From the NCBI GenBank assembly GCA_963776665.1, contig CAVZNQ010000027.1:32652-96651 (forward strand): a stretch of 64,000 nucleotides of DNA, in the 5' to 3' direction. The stretch is from Roseiarcus sp963776665. Lineage in GTDB: Bacteria; Pseudomonadota; Alphaproteobacteria; Rhizobiales; Beijerinckiaceae. Under the pieces are notes generated by a model that was not told the origin of the DNA, did no database searches, and worked only from the letters and a program-made list of their open reading frames with translations. Made by a program: the position numbers and the translations under genes. This document shows positions 7,677 to 17,031 of this stretch, in pieces; the first letter of the stretch is position 1, and each line of letters begins with the position of its first letter.

Positions 7677-10181
7677 TCAGCGTGGCGGCGACATCGCCTC
7701 GGACTGAGACGATCTGAATGCGCGCTCGATCGCCTCGGCCAACTGCTTTTGGCCGAAGGGCTTGGCAAGCCGCACGAGTTCCGCGCCCTCGCCGGCGGGC
7801 AGCTCGGCATAGCCCGAGGCGAGGACGATCGGCAGATCGGCGCGTTCGGCGGCGACCTTCTGCGCAAGCTGGGCGCCGGTCATCCCGGGCATGGAATGAT
7901 CGGTGATCAGCATGTCGATCGGCTCGGCGCCCGCCAGCGCCCGCAGAGCTTCAGGCGCGCCCATCGCCTTGATCACTTTATGGCCCAGGTCTTCGAGCAT
8001 CGCGACGAGGTTAAGCAGGATAAGCGGGTCGTCCTCGACCGCAAGGATCGTCAGCGGCCTCGTAGGCGCGCCAACCGCGCGAGGCCCATCGACTGCAGCA
8101 GCGCCGGAATGTTTCGAGGCTGCCGGCAGCCAGAGTTCCACCTCGGTGCCCACCCCCACGCTGCTCTTGAGCCGCAAGACTCCCCCTGATTGCGCCGCGA
8201 GTCCCTGAACCATGGCCAGACCGAGGCCGGTCCCCTTGCCCACGCCTTTGGTGGTGAAGAACGGCTCTGCGGCGCGGGCCAGGGTTTCCTGGTCCATTCC
8301 TTCTCCCCGGTCGGCGACCGTGAGGCGGACATAGTCGCCGGGCCCCAGGTCCGGGTCTCCCTGACCGACGTTCTCGGGCTCGGCGGTCAATGTGATCGTC
8401 CCGCCGCCAGGCATCGCATCGCGGGCATTGATGACGATGTTCATCAATGCCGACTCGAGCTCAACGCGATCCGTTTCCACAGCCGGAAGATGCGGCGGAA
8501 ATTCCACACGCAGGGAGAACGAGGATCCGAGAGACTGGTCCAGAAGCGGCTCCATGGTCAGCACCAGCGCCGCGAGGTCGATCGGCTCCCGTTTCAATTC
8601 CTGGCGCCGGGCGAATGTCAGCATGCGCTGAGTGAGCGTGGCGCCTCGCTGCGCGCCCTGGATGGCGTTGCCGATGAGCCGGTTGATCTGCGGGTCGTCG
8701 GGCAGGCGCTTCCGCACGAGCTCGAGACTTCCGAGCACAGCCATCAGCAAATTGTTGAAGTCATGGGCGACGCCGCCGGTGAGCTGGCCGATCGCTTCCA
8801 GCTTCTGCGATTGATAGAGCGCCTCTCTCGCGCGCTCGAGCGCCCGCCGCGCCTCTTCCCGCTCGGTGATGTCGCGGGTGATTTTGGCGAAGCCGATCAC
8901 CTTGCCGTCCTCGCCGGGGATTGCGTCCAGGATCGCGTGGGCGCGAAACCGCGTGCCGTCCTTGCGCACGCGCCAGCCTTCGGTCTCGAAGCGGCCTTCG
9001 CGCCTGGCCGTCTCGAGCCCGTGTTCCGGCGCGCCCGAGGCCCGGTCCTCATCGGTGAAGAACTTCGAGAAATGCTGTCCGATGATCTCTTCAGGCGCAT
9101 AGCCCTTGATGCGCTGCGCGCCCGGGTTCCAGCTGCTAACCACTCCCTCGGGATCGAGCATGTAGATGGCGTAGTCGGTGACCCCTCTCACCAGCAGGCG
9201 GAACTGCGCCTCGCTGCGGGTGGTCGCCGCGATGTCGCGCAGGCGCGCCTCGCTCTCCCGGCGCGCGGCCTCCGCCGCGGCGCGTTCGGTGACGTCGGAT
9301 CCCTGGACGAAGATTCCGGTGACCGCGCCGTTGCGGTCCTTGATCGGCTGATAAACGAAATCGATCAGATGCCGGCGAGCGGGACCGTCCGGGCTCGGCT
9401 GGAACGTGATGGCGGCGCCGAAGGACGAATAGACCTCGCCGGACCTGAAAACATCGTCGAGCCGTTCGAAAAATCCCTGGCCTTCGAGATCCGGGAACGC
9501 CGCGCGAACGGGACGGCCAATCAGGTCGCTTCGCCCGACGAGGTTGAGGTAGGCCTGATTGGCCAGCTCGAAGACATGGTCAGCCCCGCGAAGCACCGCC
9601 ACGAAACCCGGCGCCTGCTGGAAGAGTTGCGCCATATGCTCGATATCTTCGGTCGCCCGGCGCCTCGAAAGGACCTGCTCGGTCGTTTCGGCGCACACCA
9701 CCAGGACGCCGCCAATGCCATTGGGCGCATCTTCGTCGTCGATGGGTCCGTAGCTATAGGTCCAGTAGACCTCCTCGAGCCGGCCGTTGCGGGTGATCGG
9801 GACCAGGGCGTCTTCCTGCCAGGTGGCGCCGCCCCCGGTCATGACCTGGTCGATCTGCGGGCCGATGATGTCCCAGATCTCCGCCCATACCTCGCGCGCG
9901 GGCCGGCCAAGGGAACAGGGATGCCGTTCGGGACCGATCGAGCGCCGATAGGCGTCGTTGTAGAAGCACAACAGCTCAGGCCCCCACCAGATGTACATCG
10001 GGTGCCCGGTGTTGAGCAGCAGGCGGATCGCGGTGCGGAACGGTTGGGGCCAGTCTTCAGGAGGGCCGAGAGGCGAGCCGCTCCAGTCATGGCTTCGCAT
10101 GAGGGCGCCCATCTCGCCGCCGCCATCGAGGAACGCCAGGCTGGCGGACTGCCTTTCCGCCTTCTGACGAGTTTCAACCAT
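7677..10181 (-). CDS. PAS-containing hybrid histidine kinase
   Basis: A soluble sensor of 834 residues with no membrane segment. In order: a PAS-like N-terminal domain (residues about 20-170), a second PAS (about 190-300), a third PAS (about 320-445, YAIYMLDPEGVVSSWNPGA), a HisKA dimerisation domain with the phospho-accepting His in GGVAHDFNN, a HATPase domain (NIVINARDAMPGGG, GTGLGLAMVQGLA), and a receiver domain with its Asp in MLITDHSMPGMTG. Signals would be sensed in the cytoplasm. No separate response-regulator gene lies nearby, so the partner is unknown. Confidence 0.9.
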   Translation of the reverse strand: MVETRQKAERQSASLAFLDGGGEMGALMRSHDWSGSPLGPPEDWPQPFRTAIRLLLNTGHPMYIWWGPELLCFYNDAYRRSIGPERHPCSLGRPAREVWAEIWDIIGPQIDQVMTGGGATWQEDALVPITRNGRLEEVYWTYSYGPIDDEDAPNGIGGVLVVCAETTEQVLSRRRATEDIEHMAQLFQQAPGFVAVLRGADHVFELANQAYLNLVGRSDLIGRPVRAAFPDLEGQGFFERLDDVFRSGEVYSSFGAAITFQPSPDGPARRHLIDFVYQPIKDRNGAVTGIFVQGSDVTERAAAEAARRESEARLRDIAATTRSEAQFRLLVRGVTDYAIYMLDPEGVVSSWNPGAQRIKGYAPEEIIGQHFSKFFTDEDRASGAPEHGLETARREGRFETEGWRVRKDGTRFRAHAILDAIPGEDGKVIGFAKITRDITEREEARRALERAREALYQSQKLEAIGQLTGGVAHDFNNLLMAVLGSLELVRKRLPDDPQINRLIGNAIQGAQRGATLTQRMLTFARRQELKREPIDLAALVLTMEPLLDQSLGSSFSLRVEFPPHLPAVETDRVELESALMNIVINARDAMPGGGTITLTAEPENVGQGDPDLGPGDYVRLTVADRGEGMDQETLARAAEPFFTTKGVGKGTGLGLAMVQGLAAQSGGVLRLKSSVGVGTEVELWLPAASKHSGAAAVDGPRAVGAPTRPLTILAVEDDPLILLNLVAMLEDLGHKVIKAMGAPEALRALAGAEPIDMLITDHSMPGMTGAQLAQKVAAERADLPIVLASGYAELPAGEGAELVRLAKPFGQKQLAEAIERAFRSSQSEAMSPPR

Positions 10182-10264
10182 AAAACATTCCGGACGCGTC
10201 TCCCGCGACGTTACCTAAGGCGCGACTAGCGGGAAAGCGAATCCGCCGCGGGTCGAGGGTCCGC

Positions 10265-11743
10265 TCAGAACGTGAAGGCGTAGACCTTCCCGCCGCCGGT
10301 GACATAGAGCCGGTCGTCGGCGGCGATGAGGGTCTGAAACTTGGTCGTGCCGCGCACGGGCTGGGGCGGAGCGAGAAGCTCGCCGGTGTCTCCCCGATAG
10401 GCGTAGAGCCGGTTCTCCAAGTAAGAGCCGAGGGCGAACACGATCGGATTTGAGCGTCCGTCGGTGGTGGTTACGATCGGCGATCCGCTGTGGCTGACGA
10501 CCTTGTTACACCAGGCGGTCGAGATTGCCGGCGCAGGGTCGGCGACGATCTTCAAGACCAGAAGGCCTGTCCCCGCTGCATCCGGGGGACAATTCGCTTC
10601 CCCCACCTGGAAGGCGACAAAGACGCCATCGCCGGCGCTCCAGACTGCCGGGGACGCGGCGGCCCGCGCCGCGGTCACCTGAGCGCTCGCGAGCTCGCCG
10701 CCGACGCCGCCGAGGTTGTCGCGGTCGAGCAGATAGGCCTTGCCGCTCTTGCCGATGACGAAGATCAGCCTCCGGACGCCCTTGGCGCTGGGGACGTCGA
10801 GGGGAATGGGCGCGGTGCTGCCAAGATCGAGATCATGGGCGTCGAGATCTTTCCAGTCCGACGGGGCGAAATAGTCGCGCTGGGCGAGAGGGCGGGCGAG
10901 GTCTGGACCGAAGCGCAGCACCGCTTCGCCGTCGCTCCATTCCCTGGCGGGCCCGGTGTTTCCGGTCGCGGCGAACAGCGACTTTCCGTCGCTGGTGACC
11001 CCGCCCTGCGCCCAGATGCCGCCGGCTCGGGCGCGGGTGGAGAAGCTCACGACCTTGCCCGGCTCGGAAGTCGAAAAACCGAGGATTTTGCCGTGATAGT
11101 CCCCGCAATCGCCGGCGAGGCCGCTATAGGGAACGAAGACCCGCCCGCCGAACAGGGCGAGCGCGCCGCGCTGGTTCTGCACCGTCGGATCGAAGTTCCC
11201 GCCCAGAGCCGCCGCAACATCGACCGGCCAGCCCGGCTCGACCGACCCGTCGGCGAGCGAAAGCGCATAGATCTTATGCCGCGCATGGCTGTCGAGCATG
11301 ACCATCGCGTCGAGATAAAGGGCCGCGCGCGCCTTATCGATCACTGGGGTTCCGGTCACGCCGAGCGGCCAGATATCGCCGCAGCGGAACCCGGCGCTGC
11401 CGGCGTTCCTGACGGGTTCGCCGAGGGTCCGCATCCAGATTTGCGCCCCGGTCTTCTCGTCGAACGCGTAGACCTCGTCCTCCTCCGTCGCCACGATCAG
11501 TTCGCCCGCGCCGGTCTTCGGGTCGCGCCACAGCAGCGGCTGCGCATAGACCTCGCCGCGATAGGAAGCGTCGAACGAGAAGTCGGGGCGCAAGCCCCGC
11601 GCGCGCTCATAGGTGAGGCCGGGCATGACGTACTTGCCGGAGCGGTCGAGCGCGCCGTGGTAGGTCAGGACGGTGGAATCCGCCGCGGCCGGAGCGGAGC
11701 CCGCCAGCGCCGCGAGCGCGCCGGCGAGCAAAATGAAGCGCAT
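10265..11743 (-). CDS. Secreted PQQ-like beta-propeller protein
   Basis: 492 residues with a cleavable signal peptide (LLAGALAALAGSAPAAA) and repeated propeller blades such as LIVATEEDEVYAFDEKTGAQ, GKSGKAYLLDRDN and RLYAYRGDTGELLAP. These resemble quinoprotein and outer-membrane-assembly propellers. The cysteine and PQQ-ligand pattern of methanol or ethanol dehydrogenases is not obvious, so enzymatic activity is not claimed. It is probably periplasmic. It sits 83 bases from the kinase, on the same strand. Confidence 0.7.
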   Translation of the reverse strand: MRFILLAGALAALAGSAPAAADSTVLTYHGALDRSGKYVMPGLTYERARGLRPDFSFDASYRGEVYAQPLLWRDPKTGAGELIVATEEDEVYAFDEKTGAQIWMRTLGEPVRNAGSAGFRCGDIWPLGVTGTPVIDKARAALYLDAMVMLDSHARHKIYALSLADGSVEPGWPVDVAAALGGNFDPTVQNQRGALALFGGRVFVPYSGLAGDCGDYHGKILGFSTSEPGKVVSFSTRARAGGIWAQGGVTSDGKSLFAATGNTGPAREWSDGEAVLRFGPDLARPLAQRDYFAPSDWKDLDAHDLDLGSTAPIPLDVPSAKGVRRLIFVIGKSGKAYLLDRDNLGGVGGELASAQVTAARAAASPAVWSAGDGVFVAFQVGEANCPPDAAGTGLLVLKIVADPAPAISTAWCNKVVSHSGSPIVTTTDGRSNPIVFALGSYLENRLYAYRGDTGELLAPPQPVRGTTKFQTLIAADDRLYVTGGGKVYAFTF

Positions 11744-11907
11744 GATGACCTTGAGAGCGGCGGCCGCGCGTGGGCCGCCCGACCATTATCCGCTGAGCGC
11801 GCGAAAGGGCAAGCCAGGATCTCGCTCCGGCGACCGCTGGCGAGCCCGACTGACAGACCTGCGCTTCACCTTGCGGCGATTATGGTGAGGCGCGCGGCCC
11901 CGGAACC

Positions 11908-13206
11908 TCAATCGCCCCAGGTCGCAAACATGCCGATCGCGGCCGCCGCCATGACCGCGGTTGCGAGCCAGCCGAAGGTCTTGAGGCCAGACGAGAGGAC
12001 AAACTCATGCATGACCTCCCGACGGGAGCTCATGTGCATGATCAGGATCATGATCGGCACGGCCGCCACGCCGTTGATCACCGCGCTCCAGAACAGCGCC
12101 TTGACCGGGTCGAGCGGGCTGAAGTTGAGGGTGGCGCCGACCAGGGTGGCCAAAGCGATAGCGCCGTAGAAAGCCTTCGCGCGCTGAGGCTTCTGCGACA
12201 ATCCGACCGTCCAGCGCAACGCCTCGCCGATCGCATAGGCTGCGCTCCCGGCGAGCACCGGCACGGCGAGCATGCCCGTCCCGACGATGCCGAGCGCAAA
12301 CACGACGAAGGCGAATTCGCCGGCGATCGGACGCAGGGCTTCGGCGGCCTGCGACGACGTTTGAATGTCCTTGATCCCGTGCGCGTTCAATGTCGCCGCG
12401 GTCGTCAACACGATGAACAGCGCGATGATGTTCGAGAAGCCCATGCCGACTAGGGTGTCGAGCTGGATGCGCGCAAGCTGCCGCGGCCCCTGCTCAGGAG
12501 CGTCGACCAGGGGTTTCGCCTGCGAGTCCCCTTCTTCGTCTTCGGCCTCCTCCGAAGCCTGCCAAAAGAAAAGGTAGGGGCTGATCGTGGTGCCGAAAAC
12601 GGCGACCACGACGGTGAAATAGCTCCCGGAGAATTCGAGATGAGGCAGAAAGAGGTAGCGCGCGACCGTGAGCCACGGCACGCCGACCACGAACACCGTC
12701 GCGACATAGGCGAAGAGGGACAGCGTCAGCCATCGCAAGACCGAAGCATAATTCGAGTAGCGCGTGAACACTTCGAGGACGACGGTGACGATTGCAAATC
12801 CGGCGATATAGAGAACAGCCGGGCCGGGGAGGAGGAGGCGCAGGGCGGCGGCCATCGCGCCGAGGTCCGCTCCAATATTGATCGTGTTGGCCACGAGCAG
12901 GAGGCCGACCAGCAGATAAAGCACGGGCGCCGGATAGTGACGGCGCATGTTTTCCGCGAGGCCGCGCCCAGTGACCCGTCCGACCCGGGCGCTGATCATC
13001 TGGATCGCGCACATCAAGGGATAGGTGAGCAGGAGCGTCCAGCTCAGCGTATAGCCGAACTGGGCGCCGGCCTGAGAATAGGTGGCGATGCCGCTCGGGT
13101 CGTCGTCCGACGCTCCGGTGATCAAACCCGGACCGAGGACATCGCTGAATCTCGACTTATCGGCCTGTTTGATTGCCACAGGCGACCGTGAGACTTCCGC
13201 TTTCAC
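11908..13206 (-). CDS. Nramp-related divalent metal transporter
   Basis: An integral membrane protein of 432 residues with about eleven helices. The first helix carries the metal-site motif ASDDDPSGIATYSQAGAQFGY, where classical Nramp proteins have a DPGN sequence. This places it in the DPSG-type branch whose substrate is less certain (Mn2+ or Mg2+ are candidates). GTTISPYLFFWQASEEAEDEE follows helix six, with an acidic cytoplasmic loop after it. I start it at the GTG at 13206, which has GGAGG nine bases upstream; the frame is open to 13308. Confidence 0.82.
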   Translation of the reverse strand: MKAEVSRSPVAIKQADKSRFSDVLGPGLITGASDDDPSGIATYSQAGAQFGYTLSWTLLLTYPLMCAIQMISARVGRVTGRGLAENMRRHYPAPVLYLLVGLLLVANTINIGADLGAMAAALRLLLPGPAVLYIAGFAIVTVVLEVFTRYSNYASVLRWLTLSLFAYVATVFVVGVPWLTVARYLFLPHLEFSGSYFTVVVAVFGTTISPYLFFWQASEEAEDEEGDSQAKPLVDAPEQGPRQLARIQLDTLVGMGFSNIIALFIVLTTAATLNAHGIKDIQTSSQAAEALRPIAGEFAFVVFALGIVGTGMLAVPVLAGSAAYAIGEALRWTVGLSQKPQRAKAFYGAIALATLVGATLNFSPLDPVKALFWSAVINGVAAVPIMILIMHMSSRREVMHEFVLSSGLKTFGWLATAVMAAAAIGMFATWGD

Positions 13207-13401
13207 GGCCGCTTCCCTCCAAGCCTCGACCTCAACTCCCCGCCCATCGCTCGGTTCCGGTCGGATTCGGAATCCTCCGGAGCAGGCGCGGGCTCGACAG
13301 CCGGTCAAAAAGGCCCGAGGTCAAGGGCAGCAGAGGCTCTTGCCTTCACCCTTGGCCCGGCGATCCCCGGATCAAGTCCGGGGACCGGAGAGGTTTCTGG
13401 T

Positions 13402-13972
13402 TTATGGGCACTGGTCCCAGAAGCCCTGCTGGCGGCTCGGATCGGTATAGTACCAGCAGAGGCCCGCCGCGGGCGGCGAGCCCGCCCACGAGGCCGCCGC
13501 CGCCGCGCTGACAAAGCCGAGCGCCGCTCCGGCGGCGATGGCGCCGCCCGCGAGCCCAGCGATAGCCTGGCCGACCGGCCCAGCCTACGCCGCCGCGATA
13601 GCCGTAGCCGCCGTGATACCCGTGGCCATAGCGATTGCCGTTGACGTTTCGATTCACGTTGCGGTTGACGTTGCGATTCACATTCCGGTTGACGTTTCCG
13701 TGGTAGTTCCCCCGCCCGGCATAGCCGCCGCCGCCTCGGTGCATTCCGCCCGCGTGCATGCCGCCGCCCCCGCGGTGCATGCCGCCGCCGCCGTGGCGAT
13801 GACCGCCGCCGCCTCGACCCCCGCCGCCCCGGACCTGCGTCAAAAGGTCGTCGCTCATGTGGGCAGCCGGGCTCGGCCCGCCGAAAATCTCGATCGCTTG
13901 GGCCTGTGGCATTGCAAAAGCGCAAATCGTCGCGATGGCGACCGCGTGCTTGATGAAACTCAGCCCCTTCAT
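13402..13972 (-). CDS. Secreted Gly/His/Asn-rich protein with CWYYTDPS tail, frameshifted
   Basis: An ATG at 13972 with AGAGAGG upstream starts a signal peptide (FIKHAVAIATICAFAMPQAQA). A Gly/His-rich stretch follows, then an NVNR tetrapeptide repeat encoded by a 12-bp tandem repeat (about 13632-13700). Near 13546-13572 the frame shifts by +1 into GGAIAAGAALGFVSAAAA and the tail LCWYYTDPSRQQGFWDQCP. It is a paralogue of the gene at 7001-7425. The two tail cysteines may form a disulfide. The function is unknown. Confidence 0.62.
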
Positions 13973-14195
13973 GGTCATCCTCTCTGTTGCGGTATTCTGA
14001 ACGCGACCGCCCTCAGGCCAACGAACCGCCCGCCTTGACCGCGATGATGCTAACCGCTTTCGTTCACCGGCGCGAGTCCCGGCCGATTGTCGTCCGCAGC
14101 CCGTGAAAGGTGATCCAATTCTGCCGCCGTCCCGTAACGAACCTCGCAGCCGTCGCGTAACGGATGTGAGGTCGAATCGGGATCGGGAGTGGACA

Positions 14196-14585
14196 ATGCG
14201 AAGCAGGAGAGCGTTCCTCGGCATTATCGGCCTCAGCCCGGCGCTGTTCGCGATCCCTGGGCGTGCGTTCGAGATCGAGCCGTACGATTCCGCCGCGGTC
14301 GAGAAGGCGATTGCGTCCGGCAAGCCGGTCGTGGTTCATGTGCGGGCCTGGTGGTGTCTGCAGTGCCATGCCCAGGCCGCCATCCTCGATAGCCTGAAGA
14401 GCGATCCCGCCTATGATCGGGTGAGCTTCTTCCTCGTGGACTACGACAAGCAGAAGGACATCGTGGCGAAGCTCAATTGCCCCCGCGCGACGCTGATCGC
14501 CTATAAGGGGGGCAAGGAAGTCGATCGCATGTCCTGGGAGACGTCCCGGGATGCGGTCGTCGACGTCCTCAAGGCGGCGATGTGA
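14196..14585 (+). CDS. Periplasmic thioredoxin-like protein
   Basis: 129 residues with an N-terminal export signal (RSRRAFLGIIGLSPALFAIPG) and a thioredoxin fold whose active site reads WWCLQCHAQ (CLQC). ATLIAYKGGKEVDRMSW is the later strand with the conserved region near cis-Pro. It resembles the C-terminal thioredoxin domain of DsbD. Its last codons overlap the start of the CcdA-like gene by four bases, so the two are translationally coupled. Together they can carry reducing equivalents from cytoplasm to periplasm. Confidence 0.85.
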   Translation: MRSRRAFLGIIGLSPALFAIPGRAFEIEPYDSAAVEKAIASGKPVVVHVRAWWCLQCHAQAAILDSLKSDPAYDRVSFFLVDYDKQKDIVAKLNCPRATLIAYKGGKEVDRMSWETSRDAVVDVLKAAM

Positions 14586-15298
14586 ACCTGGTTCTGACCT
14601 TCCCGCTCGCCCTTGCCGCCGGAGTCCTGACGATCTTCAGCCCTTGCGTGCTGCCGCTGGCGCCGATCGTGGTCGCGAGCGCGCGCGCCCGTGACCCGCG
14701 CGGACCGATCGCGCTCGGCCTCGGTCTCGCCGCGACCTTCGGCGTCGTGGGCGGGGTCCTCGCCTCGTTCGGGGTCGAGTTCGGCGACTCCGCTCTGGCG
14801 CGAGCCGCGTCCGCGGTCATCATGATCGCGATCGGAGCGGCGTTGCTCGCGCCGGCGATTGGCGAACGGATCGAACGCCGGCTCGGTTTTGTCGGTCGCG
14901 CGGCCGACGTCATGAGCGAGCGGCTGCCGAACGCCGGCCTCGCCGGACAGGCGGCGGCCGGCGTCGTGCTGGCCTTTGCCTGGGCGCCTTGCGCCGGTCC
15001 CATCCTCGGGGCGGCGCTGCTCATCGCGGCGAAGGGGGGTTCGCTTCCAGCGGCGATCGCAACGATGACTGTCTACGCGCTCGGGGCCGCAGGCGCGCTA
15101 GTAGGCGTGGGTTATGCGGCGGGCCGTATCGCCTCGAAGGCGCGCTTCGCCTGGGCCGGGGCCGGCGGCAGGGTTGCGCTCGGCGCGGCGTTTGTCGTCA
15201 TCGGGGCTTTGGTCCTGACCGGCTTCGATCACCACATCGAAGCGGTGCTGGTCGCCGCGATGCCCGATTGGCTGACCGCCTTCGCGACCTCGCTGTGA
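14582..15298 (+). CDS. ccdA: CcdA/DsbD-type transmembrane thiol transporter
   Basis: 238 residues with six to seven membrane helices. The two conserved cysteines lie in FSPCVLPLAPIVV and AWAPCAGPILGAAL, the pair that shuttles electrons through the membrane in CcdA and DsbD. It starts with GTG inside the stop of the thioredoxin gene, which makes a split DsbD arrangement. Likely roles are haem attachment to c-type cytochromes or repair of periplasmic disulfides. Confidence 0.85.
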   Translation: MNLVLTFPLALAAGVLTIFSPCVLPLAPIVVASARARDPRGPIALGLGLAATFGVVGGVLASFGVEFGDSALARAASAVIMIAIGAALLAPAIGERIERRLGFVGRAADVMSERLPNAGLAGQAAAGVVLAFAWAPCAGPILGAALLIAAKGGSLPAAIATMTVYALGAAGALVGVGYAAGRIASKARFAWAGAGGRVALGAAFVVIGALVLTGFDHHIEAVLVAAMPDWLTAFATSL

Positions 15299-15313
15299 GG
15301 CGGGTAGCCGCCC

Positions 15314-16084
15314 ATGCTTGAGCATTTCTCTTCCCGTGGCGTCGACATCGCGTTCGTCGATGTCCCGCCGCTGGCGCATGACCTCGGCGAGCCGATCCTT
15401 CTGATCCACGGTTTCGCCTCCAGCCATCGCGTCAACTGGGTCGAGACCGGCTGGGTCGAGACCCTCGCCCAAGCCGGGCGCCGGGTCGTCGCGTTCGACA
15501 ACCGCGGCCATGGGCACAGCGAAAAACTCCATTCGCCCGCCGACTATGGCGCCGAGCTCATGACCCAGGACGCGGCCAACCTGCTCGCGCATTTAAGGAT
15601 CGAGCGCGCCGACGTGATGGGCTATTCGATGGGCGCCCGGCTCGCAAGCTTTCTCGCGCTCGCCGAGCCCAAGCGGGTGCGGGCGCTTATCCTCGGCGGT
15701 CTCGGCGACCGGCTCACGCGCGACGCGGGGCTGCCCGAGGCGATCGCCGAGGCGCTCGAGGCGCCGTCGCTCGACAGCCTCGCCGACCCGACGCAGCGCC
15801 TGTTCCGCGCCTTCGCGGAGAGGACGAAGAGCGACCTCGCCGCGCTCGCCGCCTGCGTGCGCGGCTTGCGGCGAAGTCTCACGCCGGCGGATCTGGCGCG
15901 CATAACTCAACCGGCGCTGGTCGCGGTCGGCGCGCGCGACACGATCGCCGGCGATCCCCACAAGCTCGCCGCCATGCTGCCGCAGGGGACCGCGTTCGAC
16001 ATCCCCGGCCGCGATCACAACCTCGCGGTCGGCGACCGCGCGTTCAAGGCCGCGGCGCTCGCTTTTCTAGCCCGCCGAGAGTGA
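15314..16084 (+). CDS. Alpha/beta hydrolase
   Basis: 256 residues with a complete catalytic set: oxyanion region LLIHGFASSHRVNW, nucleophile elbow GYSMGARLA, acid near VAVGARDTIAG and the histidine in GRDHNLAVGD. The substrate is unknown. It lies 15 bases after the CcdA gene, and its stop overlaps an upstream GTG (16081) in frame with livG, so it may be the first gene of the transporter operon. Confidence 0.85.
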   Translation: MLEHFSSRGVDIAFVDVPPLAHDLGEPILLIHGFASSHRVNWVETGWVETLAQAGRRVVAFDNRGHGHSEKLHSPADYGAELMTQDAANLLAHLRIERADVMGYSMGARLASFLALAEPKRVRALILGGLGDRLTRDAGLPEAIAEALEAPSLDSLADPTQRLFRAFAERTKSDLAALAACVRGLRRSLTPADLARITQPALVAVGARDTIAGDPHKLAAMLPQGTAFDIPGRDHNLAVGDRAFKAAALAFLARRE

Positions 16085-16209
16085 CCTCTTCGCCGCTCGT
16101 CGCTACTAAAGGCCTAATAACAAAGCAGGTGACAAGCTTGCCGGAAACGTCAAGACTGCAATCGGCGGCCGGCGTTGACCGGCCAGGCGACGCCGGGAGC
16201 GAAACGTCG

Positions 16210-17031
16210 ATGGAGCTGGCCGAGGCGAGAGCCGCAGGCGTGAGCGAAAGCGCGGACCTGCGTTCCTGGCCCTTGCTTGCGGTCAGCGGGCTGACGATGC
16301 GGTTCGGCGGGGTGACCGCGCTGCAGGACGTCTCCTTCGAGGTCGCCGCCGGCGCCATCTGCGGCCTGATCGGGCCGAACGGGGCCGGCAAGACGACGCT
16401 CTTCAACTGCATCTCGCGCCTCTACGATCCCGGCGCCGGATCGATCGAGTTCGACGGCCGCCCGCTCGCCAGTTTCGCCAGACACGAACTCGCATCGCTC
16501 GGCATCGCCCGGACCTTCCAGAACGTCGCCCTGTTCTCGACCATGACGGTGCGCGAGAACGTCTGCGTCGGCGCGCACGCGATTGCGCGCGGCGGCTTCC
16601 TGGCCAATGCGCTCGGCATGCCGCTTGCTCGGCGCGAGGAACTCAGGATCGCGGAGCGCGCCGACGCGCTGATCGAGGAATTCGGACTGAGGAGCGTCGC
16701 CGACCGTCCGGCGGGGGCGCTTCCGTTCGGCGTGCGCAAGCGGGTGGAGCTCGCGCGCGCGCTCGCCAAGGGTCCCAAGCTCCTGCTCCTGGACGAACCG
16801 GCCGGCGGCCTCAACCACTCGGAGGTCGATGACCTAGCTGAAGAGATCCGCGCCATCCGCGACCGTCGCGGCGTCGCGGTGCTCCTGGTCGAGCATCACA
16901 TGAATCTGGTCATGCGGGTCAGCGACCAGGTGGTCGCGCTCGACTTCGGCCGGGTCATCGCCAACGGGCGGCCCGACGAGGTGAGGTCCAACCGCGAGGT
17001 GGTGCGCGCCTATCTCGGGAGCGCCGGTTGA
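16210..17031 (+). CDS. livG: Branched-chain amino acid ABC transporter ATPase LivG
   Basis: One of two ATPases of a HAAT-family importer. Walker A is GLIGPNGAGKTTLFNC, the Q-loop region ARTFQNVALFSTMTV, the signature-like stretch PFGVRKRVELARALA and Walker B LLLLDEPAGGLNHSE. The degenerate signature and the C-terminal extension are usual for LivG. The frame is open from GTG 16081, but the family N-terminus (LLAVSGLTMRFGGV) fits the ATG at 16210 better. Confidence 0.9.
   Translation: MELAEARAAGVSESADLRSWPLLAVSGLTMRFGGVTALQDVSFEVAAGAICGLIGPNGAGKTTLFNCISRLYDPGAGSIEFDGRPLASFARHELASLGIARTFQNVALFSTMTVRENVCVGAHAIARGGFLANALGMPLARREELRIAERADALIEEFGLRSVADRPAGALPFGVRKRVELARALAKGPKLLLLDEPAGGLNHSEVDDLAEEIRAIRDRRGVAVLLVEHHMNLVMRVSDQVVALDFGRVIANGRPDEVRSNREVVRAYLGSAG

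Noticed and set aside
8190..10229. 679-residue open frame antisense to the hybrid histidine kinase
   Set aside because: It mirrors the kinase's codon pattern, shows no domain, and is the usual shadow of a high-GC gene.
13632..13700. 12-bp tandem repeat as a separate regulatory element
   Set aside because: It is in frame and encodes the NVNR repeat of the secreted protein.
7001..13972. Programmed frameshifting in the two CWYYTDPS genes
   Set aside because: The two shifts are at different places and in different directions, and many unrelated genes here are also shifted, so errors are more likely.
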